Below, piece after piece: positions 1-5,763 of a stretch of DNA of 14,981 bases. A program made the position numbers and the translations under genes. This stretch comes from Phycisphaerae bacterium. Its GTDB lineage: Bacteria > Planctomycetota > Phycisphaerae > UBA1845 > PWPN01. Positions within the stretch are counted from its first letter, which is position 1. Each line of letters opens with the position of its first letter. The stretch covers positions 1 through 14,981 of the forward strand of contig DAOOIV010000122.1 of NCBI GenBank assembly GCA_035384605.1, written 5' to 3'. The notes beneath the pieces were generated by a model, which saw only the letters and a program-made list of their open reading frames with translations, was not told the origin of the DNA and did no database searches.

Positions 1-9
1 TTGGAGGCG

Positions 10-35
10 CATGCCCACGCAAAGCCGTGGGCATG
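10..35. repeat. Perfect 10-bp inverted repeat (hairpin)
   Basis: CATGCCCACG at 10-19 is followed by a 6-nt loop (CAAAGC) and its exact reverse complement CGTGGGCATG at 26-35. There is no T-tract on either side, so this is not a classical Rho-independent terminator. It lies 7 bases before a 62-bp dispersed repeat and may be part of the same palindromic intergenic element. The element may continue left of the window. Confidence 0.7.
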
Positions 36-42
36 GCACCCG

Positions 43-104
43 GCGCACTGCGATCAAGAAACATGGGCGCAAGCCGCACAGGTATCTGGCCGCAGGGTTC
101 TAAA
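43..104 (+). repeat. 62-bp dispersed repeat, copy 1
   Basis: This stretch aligns without gaps to 1248-1309, with about 50 of 62 bases identical by eye. The most conserved parts are the central AGAAACATG and CCGCACAG blocks and the terminal GTTCTAAA. Both copies lie between genes and in the same orientation. There is no open frame in common. It is most likely a degenerate, non-coding intergenic repeat family. Confidence 0.7.
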
Positions 105-233
105 ACGAGGCAACGATTCGAGTTAGCTGGCTGGTGTTGTATGGATGGCAGATGCAGGGCCAGTCCAAGACGTGCCCCCTGTCCCAGAGGGTGCTTGCAA
201 GGGATAGATGCCGTTCGCATGTAGGTTTTTTTC

Positions 234-262
234 TTGACGCAATCCGCGCAAAATGCTAATTT
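234..262 (+). promoter_or_regulatory. Putative sigma70 promoter of the PEP-CTERM gene
   Basis: TTGACG at 234-239 matches the -35 consensus in five of six bases. After exactly 17 bases comes TAATTT at 257-262, preceded by TG at 254-255 (an extended -10). The -10 hexamer itself is poor. The predicted start near 269 leaves a leader of about 155 nt before the ATG at 425. A T-rich run lies just upstream (226-232). Confidence 0.5.
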
Positions 263-424
263 ATGCTTGGTGACGCGATCGATCCGTCAACATCAGGGCG
301 ACGGAATCACGACGGGAGCGGCACTGCTTCCTGGTCCTGGGGCGTACACTCATTCCTGTCTTTATGCGCGCCTGGGGGCCGGTCTCGAAGCGCATCATGT
401 CCAAAATCAGAAGGAGGAAATGCG

Positions 425-1132
425 ATGTTGCCAGTAGGGAGAGTAGCCTTCGCAGGGCTTGTGACGGTCCTGGCGGTCGCGATGATGGCCGACGCCACGG
501 AGGTAAGCCTGTACAGCATTGACGGCAGGCAAACCGGCAACGCGAACAGGACGGGGTCGCGACGTCTTCAAGAGTTCAACCCGAGCCTGAGCATGCCGAA
601 CTCCATCGGCGGGCCCGGCCAGGAGTACTTTGACCGAGTCGGCATGCGGTTTGGTCTTGATGCCGGCGAGAGGATATGGGGTGAGTTGGATCTGTACTTC
701 TGGTTGAACGACGTCTATCAGACGTACGGCCAGGATCCTGCCTGCCGCAAGCAGATCGACGTCACGAACACCTCGGACCAGTATGCGGACGTCTGGCTCG
801 AACTGGACCTGAACGTACTGTCGGACCCGCCGTTCCCGGTGCCTCCGCACCCGTGGCCTGACCCGCTGGGACCGGTGCCGGCCAAGGGTCGATACCTGCT
901 GCGTTTCGACTGCAGAGGAATGAGCGGCGGGAATTCGCGATACGACATCTACTGGTCGACGAATGGCGATGACGGCGATGAAAACCAGGCATGGCAGTGG
1001 GACTCGGGGGCAAGTGCGCCGTGGGCGTATCCGGGTGGTGCCTGGGATGTTCGCGTCAATGCGATGCCCGAACCGGCTGCGGCGCTGCTGCTGGTTCTGG
1101 GCGGCGTGGTGGGATTGCGGCGACGCCGATGA
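425..1132 (+). CDS. PEP-CTERM sorting-domain secreted protein, function unknown
   Basis: The ATG at 425 is chosen because AAGGAGG at 411-417 sits 7 nt upstream and the protein then begins with a clean Sec signal peptide: a hydrophobic core at residues 8-22 and likely cleavage after Ala-Asp-Ala at 22-24. The open frame extends further upstream to 263, but without a ribosome binding site. The protein is 235 residues. The C-terminus is a textbook PEP-CTERM signal: PEP at 215-217, a short hydrophobic helix, and an Arg tail (RRRR at 232-235). Proteins of this kind are exported and then processed by an exosortase, usually towards the surface or extracellular matrix. The middle is acidic and rich in Trp, Tyr, Pro and Gly, with a Pro-rich segment at 134-153, like a beta-rich extracellular domain. 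I recognise no catalytic motif. No exosortase gene is in the window. Confidence 0.85.
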   Translation: MLPVGRVAFAGLVTVLAVAMMADATEVSLYSIDGRQTGNANRTGSRRLQEFNPSLSMPNSIGGPGQEYFDRVGMRFGLDAGERIWGELDLYFWLNDVYQTYGQDPACRKQIDVTNTSDQYADVWLELDLNVLSDPPFPVPPHPWPDPLGPVPAKGRYLLRFDCRGMSGGNSRYDIYWSTNGDDGDENQAWQWDSGASAPWAYPGGAWDVRVNAMPEPAAALLLVLGGVVGLRRRR

Positions 1133-1144
1133 TCGTCTGGTGAG

Positions 1145-1211
1145 AGCCTATCCCAAAACCCTGAAAGCCGACCGGGCGGAAGCCGGTCCCAGACAGGTCT
1201 TGGGATAGTCT
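1145..1211. repeat. Nested hairpin, 16-bp imperfect outer stem
   Basis: AGCCTATCCCAAAACC (1145-1160) pairs with GGTCTTGGGATAGTCT (1196-1211), with 14 of 16 positions complementary. Inside it a perfect 6-bp stem, GACCGG (1170-1175) with CCGGTC (1183-1188), closes a 7-nt loop. The structure starts 12 bases after the stop of the PEP-CTERM gene and directly abuts the terminator-like stem at 1214-1231. It could help end transcription or protect the 3' end. It could equally be a mobile palindromic repeat. Confidence 0.65.
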
Positions 1212-1236
1212 CCAAGGCGGACCGCCTTTTTGCGGG
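1212..1236 (+). repeat. 25-bp exact dispersed repeat, copy 1
   Basis: Bases 1212-1236 are identical to 14928-14952. Similarity continues to about 1250 (GCCAAGCG shared in both). The repeat includes a terminator-like stem and a T-run. A more degenerate relative lies at 4928-4951. The two good copies are in the same orientation, 13.7 kb apart, both in spacers. Confidence 0.75.
1214..1231 (+). terminator. Terminator-like stem with T-run after the PEP-CTERM gene
   Basis: AAGGCG (1214-1219), a 3-nt loop GAC and CGCCTT (1223-1228) form a tight stem followed by more T residues to 1231. It lies 81 bases downstream of the PEP-CTERM stop codon on the same strand. The shape fits a Rho-independent terminator, but the same sequence recurs at 14930-14947 with no + strand gene just upstream. 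It may therefore be a repeat that only resembles a terminator. Confidence 0.5.
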
Positions 1237-1247
1237 CCGCGAGCCAA

Positions 1248-1309
1248 GCGTACGGCGATCCAGAAACATGCGCGCAAACCGCACAGATATCCGGTCAGAA
1301 AGTTCTAAA
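1248..1309 (+). repeat. 62-bp dispersed repeat, copy 2
   Basis: Gap-free partner of 43-104, with about 12 mismatches. Here the repeat follows directly after the 25-bp repeat and its GCCAAGCG tail. Copy 1 instead follows a different hairpin. This mixed arrangement suggests a modular repeat family whose parts combine in different orders. Confidence 0.7.
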
Positions 1310-1483
1310 CCCTTATGCGTTGGGCAGATACAGTTTCGTGGCGTCGAGGACAGGCATGGGATACGCTCAACGTTTACGGAGACAGCGACTCGTGGGGGAG
1401 GGTTCAGGCTGAGTTGGGCGGTCCATAGGGTGGGATGGACAGGTGAGAAGGGTGAGACGGGGAGGAATCGCCTCGAAGCGTGT

Positions 1484-1512
1484 TTGCCCACCTCCGGTAT
1501 TTCTGGTAGACT
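1484..1512 (+). promoter_or_regulatory. Putative promoter of the rpsP operon
   Basis: TTGCCC (1484-1489) and TAGACT (1507-1512) are separated by exactly 17 bases. The -10 is preceded by TG at 1504-1505 (extended -10). Transcription would start near 1519, giving a leader of about 100 nt before rpsP, long enough to hold the stem seen at 1530-1589. It is the best sigma70-like site I see between the repeats and rpsP. Confidence 0.55.
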
Positions 1513-1529
1513 GCTAGGTCTGCAAATGA

Positions 1530-1589
1530 GGCCGATCCGGGTACTTGGGCCGGCGGCAGGGAGCACGCGGCCCGCCACCCCGATCGGTC
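1530..1589 (+). promoter_or_regulatory. Structured 5' leader of rpsP (possible regulatory hairpin)
   Basis: GGCCGATCCGGG (1530-1541) can pair with CCCCGATCGGTC (1578-1589), with one mismatch and one G-U pair. Inside, GGGCCG (1547-1552) pairs perfectly with CGGCCC (1568-1573). The stacked stem ends 28 bases before the rpsP start and just ahead of the SD region (GGGAG 1603-1607, GAGG 1610-1613). Ribosomal protein operons are often feedback-controlled through leader structures. That role here is inference from position only. Confidence 0.35.
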
Positions 1590-1617
1590 ATTGTTATCCA
1601 TTGGGAGCTGAGGTTCT

Positions 1618-1878
1618 ATGGTACGACTTCGGTTGAAGAGGACTGGTCGGCGGCATCGCCCGACTTATCGCCTGGCGGCGGTGGACAGCCGGTCGCCACG
1701 GGATGGGATGGTCATTGAGGAGTTGGGGGTGTACGAGCCGGCCAACCAGAACCCGGATCTGCGCTGCAAGCTGAAGCAGGAGCGCGTGGAGTACTGGCTG
1801 AAGGTCGGCGCCCGGCCCAGTGACACGGCGCGTGATCTGCTCAAACGGCTCGGCTACCAGGTGAGCGTCCGGAAGTGA
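1618..1878 (+). CDS. rpsP: 30S ribosomal protein S16
   Basis: S16 is a small-subunit protein that binds 16S rRNA and helps assemble the 30S body. The 86-residue product has the family length and opening (MVRLRLKRTGR), followed by PTYRLAAVDSRSPRDG and the ELGVYEP block at about residues 35-41. It ends in a basic tail, as usual. GAGG at 1610-1613 and GGGAG at 1603-1607 lie ahead of the ATG. The gene heads a + strand operon; its stop codon is embedded in the ribosome binding site of trmD 9 bases downstream. Confidence 0.97.
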   Translation: MVRLRLKRTGRRHRPTYRLAAVDSRSPRDGMVIEELGVYEPANQNPDLRCKLKQERVEYWLKVGARPSDTARDLLKRLGYQVSVRK

Positions 1879-1887
1879 GGCGATCCG

Positions 1888-2598
1888 GTGCGCATCGACG
1901 TGCTGACGCTGTTTCCCGGCGTGATGGAGCCGTTCTTCGCCTCCAGCATCATCGCACGGGCCAGAGCGGCGGGCATCGTCTCGATCTGGTGCACGAACCC
2001 CCGAGATTTCACGACGGATCGACATCGCAGTGTTGATGATCGGCCGTTTGGGGGCGGTCCGGGAATGGTGATGATGTGCGGTCCGCTTTTTGACGCGGTG
2101 GAGAAACTGGAGAAAGACGATCCGACCCCGGCCGTTCGGATTCTGCTCACGCCGCAGGGCGAACGATTCGATCAGGCGATTGCGCGCGAGCTGGCACGTG
2201 AGAAACGGCTGATTCTGATCTGCGGCCATTACGAGGGATTTGACGAGCGGATCCGGATCGGGCTGAAGCCGAGGGAGATTTCGATCGGCGATTACGTATT
2301 GTCGGGCGGGGAAGTTGCGGCGATGGCGGTGGTGGACACGGTGGTCCGGCTTCTGCCGGGCGCCTTGGGAGACGAGGCGTCGGCGGAACATGAATCGTTT
2401 TCGGGCAGGGTGCTGGAATACCCGCAGTATACTCGCCCGCGTGAGTTTCGAGGAATGCAGGTTCCGGAGGTGTTGCTGTCCGGCGATCATGCGAAGATTG
2501 CCGAATGGCGTGCTGAGCAGGCGGCCAAGCGAACGGCCGAGCGAAGACCCGACCTGCTGGCGCCGGCGAATTCAAAAGAGGACGACGGCCGCGGATAG
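1888..2598 (+). CDS. trmD: tRNA (guanine-N1)-methyltransferase TrmD
   Basis: TrmD methylates G37 of tRNAs next to the anticodon using S-adenosylmethionine, which prevents +1 frameshifting. It is a cytoplasmic SPOUT (trefoil-knot) dimer. The 236-residue protein has RPFGGGPGM at 52-60, the knot segments LTPQGERF (87-94), ICGHYEGFDER (111-121) and ISIGDYVLSGGE (131-142), then EYPQYTRP (177-184) and VPEVLLSGDH (192-201). The start is GTG, with GAGG at 1877-1880 seven bases upstream overlapping the rpsP stop, so translation is probably coupled. One oddity: the residue aligned with the catalytic Asp169 of E. coli TrmD (in its EDSF segment) is Glu169 here (HESF). rimM, often between rpsP and trmD, is absent. 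Confidence 0.97.
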   Translation: MRIDVLTLFPGVMEPFFASSIIARARAAGIVSIWCTNPRDFTTDRHRSVDDRPFGGGPGMVMMCGPLFDAVEKLEKDDPTPAVRILLTPQGERFDQAIARELAREKRLILICGHYEGFDERIRIGLKPREISIGDYVLSGGEVAAMAVVDTVVRLLPGALGDEASAEHESFSGRVLEYPQYTRPREFRGMQVPEVLLSGDHAKIAEWRAEQAAKRTAERRPDLLAPANSKEDDGRG

Positions 2599-2617
2599 GC
2601 CGACGAGGAGCGACATC

Positions 2618-3004
2618 ATGATCAACGCGCTGATTGAGAAAGTTGAGAGCGCAGCCAAGAAGAAGCAATTGCCGAAGTTCTCGATTGGAGATACGGTTTC
2701 GGTGCAGGTTCGGATCGTTGAGGGCGGCAAGGAACGGATCCAGCCGTTTATCGGGGTGGTCATCGGCCGTCGGGGGCGGGGGATGGGCGAGAGCTTCACG
2801 GTCCGCCGCATCGTGAACAACGAAGGCGTCGAGCGGATCTTTCCGCTGCATTCGCCGAAGGTGGCGGGCGTCGAGATCATCCGCTCCGGCCACATTCGCC
2901 GAGCGAAGCTGTATTATCTGCGGGATCGCGTGGGGAAGGCCCGCCGTCTGCGGGATCGCAAGCGTGACGCCCGGCAGGCCGTGGATGCGGCCGTTCAGCA
3001 GTGA
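2618..3004 (+). CDS. rplS: 50S ribosomal protein L19
   Basis: L19 sits at the 30S-50S interface of the large subunit. The 128-residue product opens MINALIEKVE, has FSIGDTVSVQVRIVEG (21-36), RIQPFIGVVI (40-49), SFTVRRI (59-65), ERIFPLHSP (72-80) and KLYYLRDRVGK (97-107), all expected in this family. The short Ala/Gln-rich tail (about 118-128) is extra. The start ATG 2618 follows GAGGAG (2605-2610) with 7-base spacing, 19 bases after the trmD stop. The open frame extends upstream within trmD, but only the ATG at 2618 fits L19. Confidence 0.97.
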   Translation: MINALIEKVESAAKKKQLPKFSIGDTVSVQVRIVEGGKERIQPFIGVVIGRRGRGMGESFTVRRIVNNEGVERIFPLHSPKVAGVEIIRSGHIRRAKLYYLRDRVGKARRLRDRKRDARQAVDAAVQQ

Positions 3005-3106
3005 CGGGAGCGGCGTGGCGATTGGCTTCCCGGCGGGCGTGAAGGCAGCGTTTCGCGGGGGCACATCTTTTCGGCACCGCGAGCATCGCAATCGGCGGGG
3101 CGTCTG

Positions 3107-3475
3107 ATGGACGATCGGGCGAGACTGGGTCGGGCCGGGGAGAAGGAATCGGAGCGGTACCTGCGCCGGCAAGGCCACAAGATCGTCTGCCGCAACTATC
3201 GATGCCCGGCCGGTGAAATCGACCTGATCAGCCTCGACGGCAAGACCATCGTTTTCACGGAGGTCAAGACCCGGTCGGATTCCGAACGAGCCAACCCGGA
3301 AGACGCCGTCAATCCGGCAAAGCGTCATCGTCTGGTTGCCAGTGCCAAGTGTTTCATCCAGCAGACCCGTTCGCAGGGGCGGGCCTACCGATTCGACATC
3401 CTGGCCCTGACCGCGAACGCCAAGGGCGGGCTGGATATCGAACACTTCAAGGGCGCCTTCTCGTGTAAATGCTAA
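3107..3475 (+). CDS. yraN: YraN family (UPF0102) nuclease-fold protein
   Basis: The 122-residue protein matches UPF0102/YraN, a small restriction-endonuclease-like fold of poorly known function, sometimes linked to Holliday-junction or DNA-repair roles. Visible signatures: LGRAGEKESERYLRRQG (7-23), the active-site-like GEIDLI (36-41), VFTEVKTR (49-56) supplying the E-x-K pair, and RFDILAL (95-101). It follows rplS by 102 bases; in many bacteria rnhB lies between them, and here it does not. Only a weak G-rich element (about 3096-3100) precedes the ATG, so it probably depends on upstream transcription. Nothing suggests inactivation. Confidence 0.88.
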   Translation: MDDRARLGRAGEKESERYLRRQGHKIVCRNYRCPAGEIDLISLDGKTIVFTEVKTRSDSERANPEDAVNPAKRHRLVASAKCFIQQTRSQGRAYRFDILALTANAKGGLDIEHFKGAFSCKC

Positions 3476-3479
3476 ACTA

Positions 3480-4280
3480 ATGCATTATGAACTTTTTGAC
3501 ACCCATTGCCACCTAACCATCGATGACCTGTACCCCCGCCGCGAGCAGGTCGTTGCGGATGCCGCGGCCGCGGGGGTCACGCGGATGATCACCGTGGCCT
3601 GTGTCCCGGACGAATGGGAAACGGCGTCGGCGATGCGAAGCGATTTTCCGGGCGTCTGGGTCGCCGCTTCGGTTCATCCTCACGAGGCAGGCAAGGTCGG
3701 TGCTGACGATCTCGATCGCCTGGCAGGCGTGTGGCGACGGCCGGGCGTGGTCGCAGCGGGCGAGATGGGGCTGGACTACCACTATGATTTCAGCCCGCGT
3801 CAGGTGCAGCAGTTGGTTTTTGAAAGGCAACTCGAACTGGCCTGGGACACCGGCCTGCCGCTGGTCATTCACTGCAGGGAAGCACACGACGACGTCGTGC
3901 GGCTGCTCGAAAAGCACGGTTACCGGGGCAAGCCCGTTGTGTTTCACTGTTTCGGCGGCGGACCGGAGGAAGCAGCGGACCTGCGGTCGCGCGGCTGGCG
4001 GGTGTCGTTCAGCGGAATCCTGACATTCAAGAAGGCCCGGCAGGCCCAGGCGGCCTGTGCCGAAACACCGATCGACCAGATTCTTTTTGAAACCGATGCC
4101 CCCTATCTTTCGCCCGAGCCGGTGCGCAACAGACGGCCCAATGAGCCGGCCTACGTTGCCTACACTGTTCGCTTTGCCGCGCAACTTCGCGGCGAGACAT
4201 TTGAGACTCTCGCTGCCGCCAGTACCGGGAATGCCGTGAAGCTCTTCGCGCCGGCTGAGCACGGGGATCATAAGCCGTAG
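3480..4280 (+). CDS. tatD: TatD family metal-dependent deoxyribonuclease
   Basis: TatD proteins are TIM-barrel hydrolases with a two-metal centre; family members have 3'-5' DNase activity and roles in DNA repair or turnover. The 266-residue product has the expected ligands: H9 and H11 (DTHCH), VHPH at 65-68, E95 in GEMGLDYHYD (94-103), H131 (VIHCR), H156 (FHCF), and D206 in ETDAPYLSPEP (204-214). All catalytic residues are intact. The start lies 4 bases after the yraN stop and has no Shine-Dalgarno sequence, so it probably relies on ribosomes finishing yraN. It is the last recognisable gene of the + strand operon. A GC palindrome (4283-4292) just after the stop has no T-run and is not a convincing terminator. 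Confidence 0.95.
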   Translation: MHYELFDTHCHLTIDDLYPRREQVVADAAAAGVTRMITVACVPDEWETASAMRSDFPGVWVAASVHPHEAGKVGADDLDRLAGVWRRPGVVAAGEMGLDYHYDFSPRQVQQLVFERQLELAWDTGLPLVIHCREAHDDVVRLLEKHGYRGKPVVFHCFGGGPEEAADLRSRGWRVSFSGILTFKKARQAQAACAETPIDQILFETDAPYLSPEPVRNRRPNEPAYVAYTVRFAAQLRGETFETLAAASTGNAVKLFAPAEHGDHKP

Positions 4281-5056
4281 GTGGCGGCCGCCGTGGAGCA
4301 GCCGCATGTAGAGGACAGGGCGTTCAGGGTATCTGAGACCTGATCGGTCGTCGGTCCGGCGGCCCCTCGTTGATGTTGTCTGCGAACATGAATGGCGCGA
4401 ATGTCCTGTTGTGCAGTGTTTCAGAGCAGGTAGGACCCATGGCTGTATGGGTGCGGCGACGGTTTGATGCCGGGGGGGTTGCGGGATGGGCGTCGAGGCA
4501 CCAAGGCGCGGTCGTGGTCGGAGTACGGCACTGTCGGCGTGGAGATCGATCTTGGGAGAACAATCGGATGGGCCGGCCGGGCATGGGTTGAGACGGATGA
4601 TTAAAGCATGGATGAAACTTGGGTTTGTTTGGCGCAGGCGGTTTTGTCGAGGGGCAAGGGGCATGGTGGCGGAGACGACGGTTGGTTGCAAGATCTTTTT
4701 TGGCATGAGTTTGGATATCGTTGACAAAAAGACTGCCGGGGTTATTGGGATCATCGGTTGCCTCCTGGGCGCGCCGTGAGATCAATTCAATTGAAGGCCG
4801 TCGTATAGTGTGGTCGGCGCGCGGGATCTCCGCCGCGTTGGTTGCGGGGCATAACACGCAGGGTGTTCCGGCGAGGCGGGCGGGAACGGAGCGGGAAGCA
4901 GGGCGCATGGCAAAGGTGGAGCGTCTCTTGGCGGCCGCAACCCAAGCGCACAATGTCCCGGCAGAAGCATGCATGTGAAATGCGCACCAGTTGTGACGGT
5001 GGAATAGACTGCGTGTGCCAGGGTTATGCCTTGCTGAGCGGGTTTATGTTGCGGCT
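4281..5056. other. Gene-poor spacer between convergent gene blocks
   Basis: About 775 bases lie between the end of tatD (+) and the end of the PIN toxin (-). Open frames cross it on both strands (for example a 216-codon minus frame at 4324-4974). Their translations are rich in Arg, Pro, Thr and Ser, lack any family pattern, and look like GC-rich shadow frames. AGGAGG precedes an ATG at 4754 on the minus strand, but the resulting frame runs into tatD antisense and is not protein-like. A TTGACA at 4721-4726 (+) has only a weak -10 (TATTGG, spacing 16) and no gene after it. The region may be a decayed locus, but I cannot name one. Confidence 0.5.
4928..4951 (+). repeat. Degenerate third copy of the TTGCGGG..GCCAAGCG repeat
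   Basis: TTGGCGGCCGCAACCCAAGC and the following GCAC resemble the tail of the dispersed repeat (1230-1253 and the matching part of 14946-14970). About three quarters of positions match by eye, and the AAGCG core is kept. The terminator-like stem that precedes the other two copies is absent. The match is short and GC-rich, so chance similarity is possible. Confidence 0.3.
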
Positions 5057-5446
5057 TCAAATCCGCGCGATCTGCGGCAGGACGTCGAAATGGCGATCAC
5101 GGCTGAACAACACCAGGTCATGCTGGATGACCAGGGCGGCTATCCAAAGATCGTTGGTCGGTATGGGCGTTCCGGCGACACGGAGTTGCGTGAACACCTC
5201 CGCATAGACATGGGTGGTCTGCTCATCGGGCAAGAGCACCGTCACACGATCAGACTGCAGGAAACGAGAGAGGACGGCTTCGTTGGCCTTGGCTCGCTGG
5301 CCGGCGCGGAAGCCGGCCCGCAACTCGGCCAGGACAACAAACGGCAGGTAGATCTGGCCCGCTCGACGTACGCACGCAACCGCCTCATCGATGCCTCGGG
5401 CAAAGTCCACATACCGATTGACGTCGATGGCGATTCTCAGCGCCAT
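5057..5446 (-). CDS. PIN-domain toxin (VapC-type ribonuclease)
   Basis: PIN-domain toxins are Mg-dependent RNases that cut tRNA, rRNA or mRNA when the antitoxin is lost. The 129-residue product begins MALRIAIDVNRYVDF and carries all four acidic positions of the fold: D8, E41 (LAELRAG), D99 in TPIPTNDLWIA (93-103) and D117 in SRDRHF (115-120), so it should be active. The open frame runs upstream to 5524, but the ATG at 5446 matches the family N-terminus. It overlaps the end of the antitoxin gene by 10 bases, the usual arrangement for coupled, antitoxin-first expression. It is the last minus-strand gene of the block before the empty spacer. Confidence 0.88.
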   Translation of the reverse strand: MALRIAIDVNRYVDFARGIDEAVACVRRAGQIYLPFVVLAELRAGFRAGQRAKANEAVLSRFLQSDRVTVLLPDEQTTHVYAEVFTQLRVAGTPIPTNDLWIAALVIQHDLVLFSRDRHFDVLPQIARI

Positions 5447-5694
5447 GTTTCCGGATCTACCGTATCTTGTTGCCTGATTGCTTCGTCGAAAGCCGGATCG
5501 TCCTGCCAAGTGCCTGCGAGGCAATCGAGATCATCTGCAAGCTGGTTTTCCTCGGGAAGACCGACTCCTCGCTTCAGGGCCTCGCGGGCAACCTGGTTGA
5601 GGCTTTTGCCTTCTTGCCTGGCCCTCTCACGGAGGGCGCGATCCAGCGCCGGCGGGATATCTCGCAGTGTGTACTGGCGGTTCTTGCGTTTCAT
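5437..5694 (-). CDS. Ribbon-helix-helix antitoxin (VapB/FitA-like)
   Basis: The 85-residue protein starts with a ribbon-helix-helix DNA-binding segment: QYTLRDIPPALDRALRERA (7-25) and GKSLNQVAREALKRG (29-43). Its acidic C-terminal tail (about 50-85, with DLDCLAGTW and DDPAFDEAI) would fold onto and block the toxin. The gene lies directly upstream of the PIN toxin and overlaps it. Antitoxins of this kind repress their own operon. A perfect palindrome at 5708-5723, inside the promoter, is the likely operator. Only GTAGGC separates the predicted -10 from the ATG, so the mRNA may be leaderless. The gene follows dacB by 69 bases on the same strand but seems to have its own promoter. Confidence 0.88.
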   Translation of the reverse strand: MKRKNRQYTLRDIPPALDRALRERARQEGKSLNQVAREALKRGVGLPEENQLADDLDCLAGTWQDDPAFDEAIRQQDTVDPETWR

Positions 5695-5700
5695 GCCTAC

Positions 5701-5729
5701 ATTATGCGCATACGCGTGTATGCAGTCAA
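5701..5729 (-). promoter_or_regulatory. Promoter of the antitoxin-toxin operon
   Basis: On the minus strand TTGACT (5729-5724) and CATAAT (5706-5701) are separated by exactly 17 bases, each matching sigma70 consensus in five of six positions. The -10 ends only 6 bases before the antitoxin ATG, so transcription would begin at or next to the A of the start codon. Confidence 0.7.
5708..5723. promoter_or_regulatory. Palindromic operator inside the toxin-antitoxin promoter
   Basis: GCATAC-GCGT-GTATGC is a perfect 6-bp inverted repeat with a 4-bp centre. It fills 16 of the 17 bases between the -35 and -10 hexamers. Ribbon-helix-helix dimers typically bind such short palindromes in pairs, so binding here would directly exclude RNA polymerase. 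The role is inferred from position and from the family's known autoregulation. Confidence 0.65.
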
Positions 5730-5763
5730 GCAGGCATCATTGAGGCGGCGGCCGTTCCGCTTT

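Larger units (their letters stand above)
1..424. other. Spacer upstream of the PEP-CTERM gene
   Basis: No convincing coding region is seen in these 424 bases. The short open frames have no ribosome binding site and no recognisable protein pattern. The stretch holds a perfect 10-bp hairpin near the left edge, one copy of a 62-bp dispersed repeat, and a sigma70-like promoter at about 234-262. After that comes a leader of roughly 155 nt ending in a strong Shine-Dalgarno sequence at 411-417 for the gene starting at 425. Confidence 0.6.

Noticed and set aside
27..224. 65-codon ORF at the left edge
   Set aside because: It overlaps the hairpin and the dispersed repeat, has no ribosome binding site and no recognisable sequence pattern.
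1..1309. CRISPR array suggested by recurring intergenic blocks
   Set aside because: The repeats are few, widely spaced, imperfect and of different lengths, with no regular spacers and no cas genes.
2147..3445. 432-codon minus-strand open frame opposite trmD, rplS and yraN
   Set aside because: It is the antisense shadow of three clearly real genes; its translation is Arg/Pro-rich with no family pattern.
4283..4292. GGCGGCCGCC palindrome as tatD terminator
   Set aside because: It has no loop and no T-run; such GC palindromes are expected by chance at this base composition.
4721..4748. TTGACA with possible promoter in the gene-poor spacer
   Set aside because: The best -10 (TATTGG, spacing 16) is poor and no + strand gene follows.
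3513..4754. 413-codon minus-strand frame with AGGAGG before its ATG
   Set aside because: The ribosome-binding-site-like sequence is good, but two thirds of the frame is antisense to tatD and the rest is low-complexity Pro/Arg/Thr sequence.
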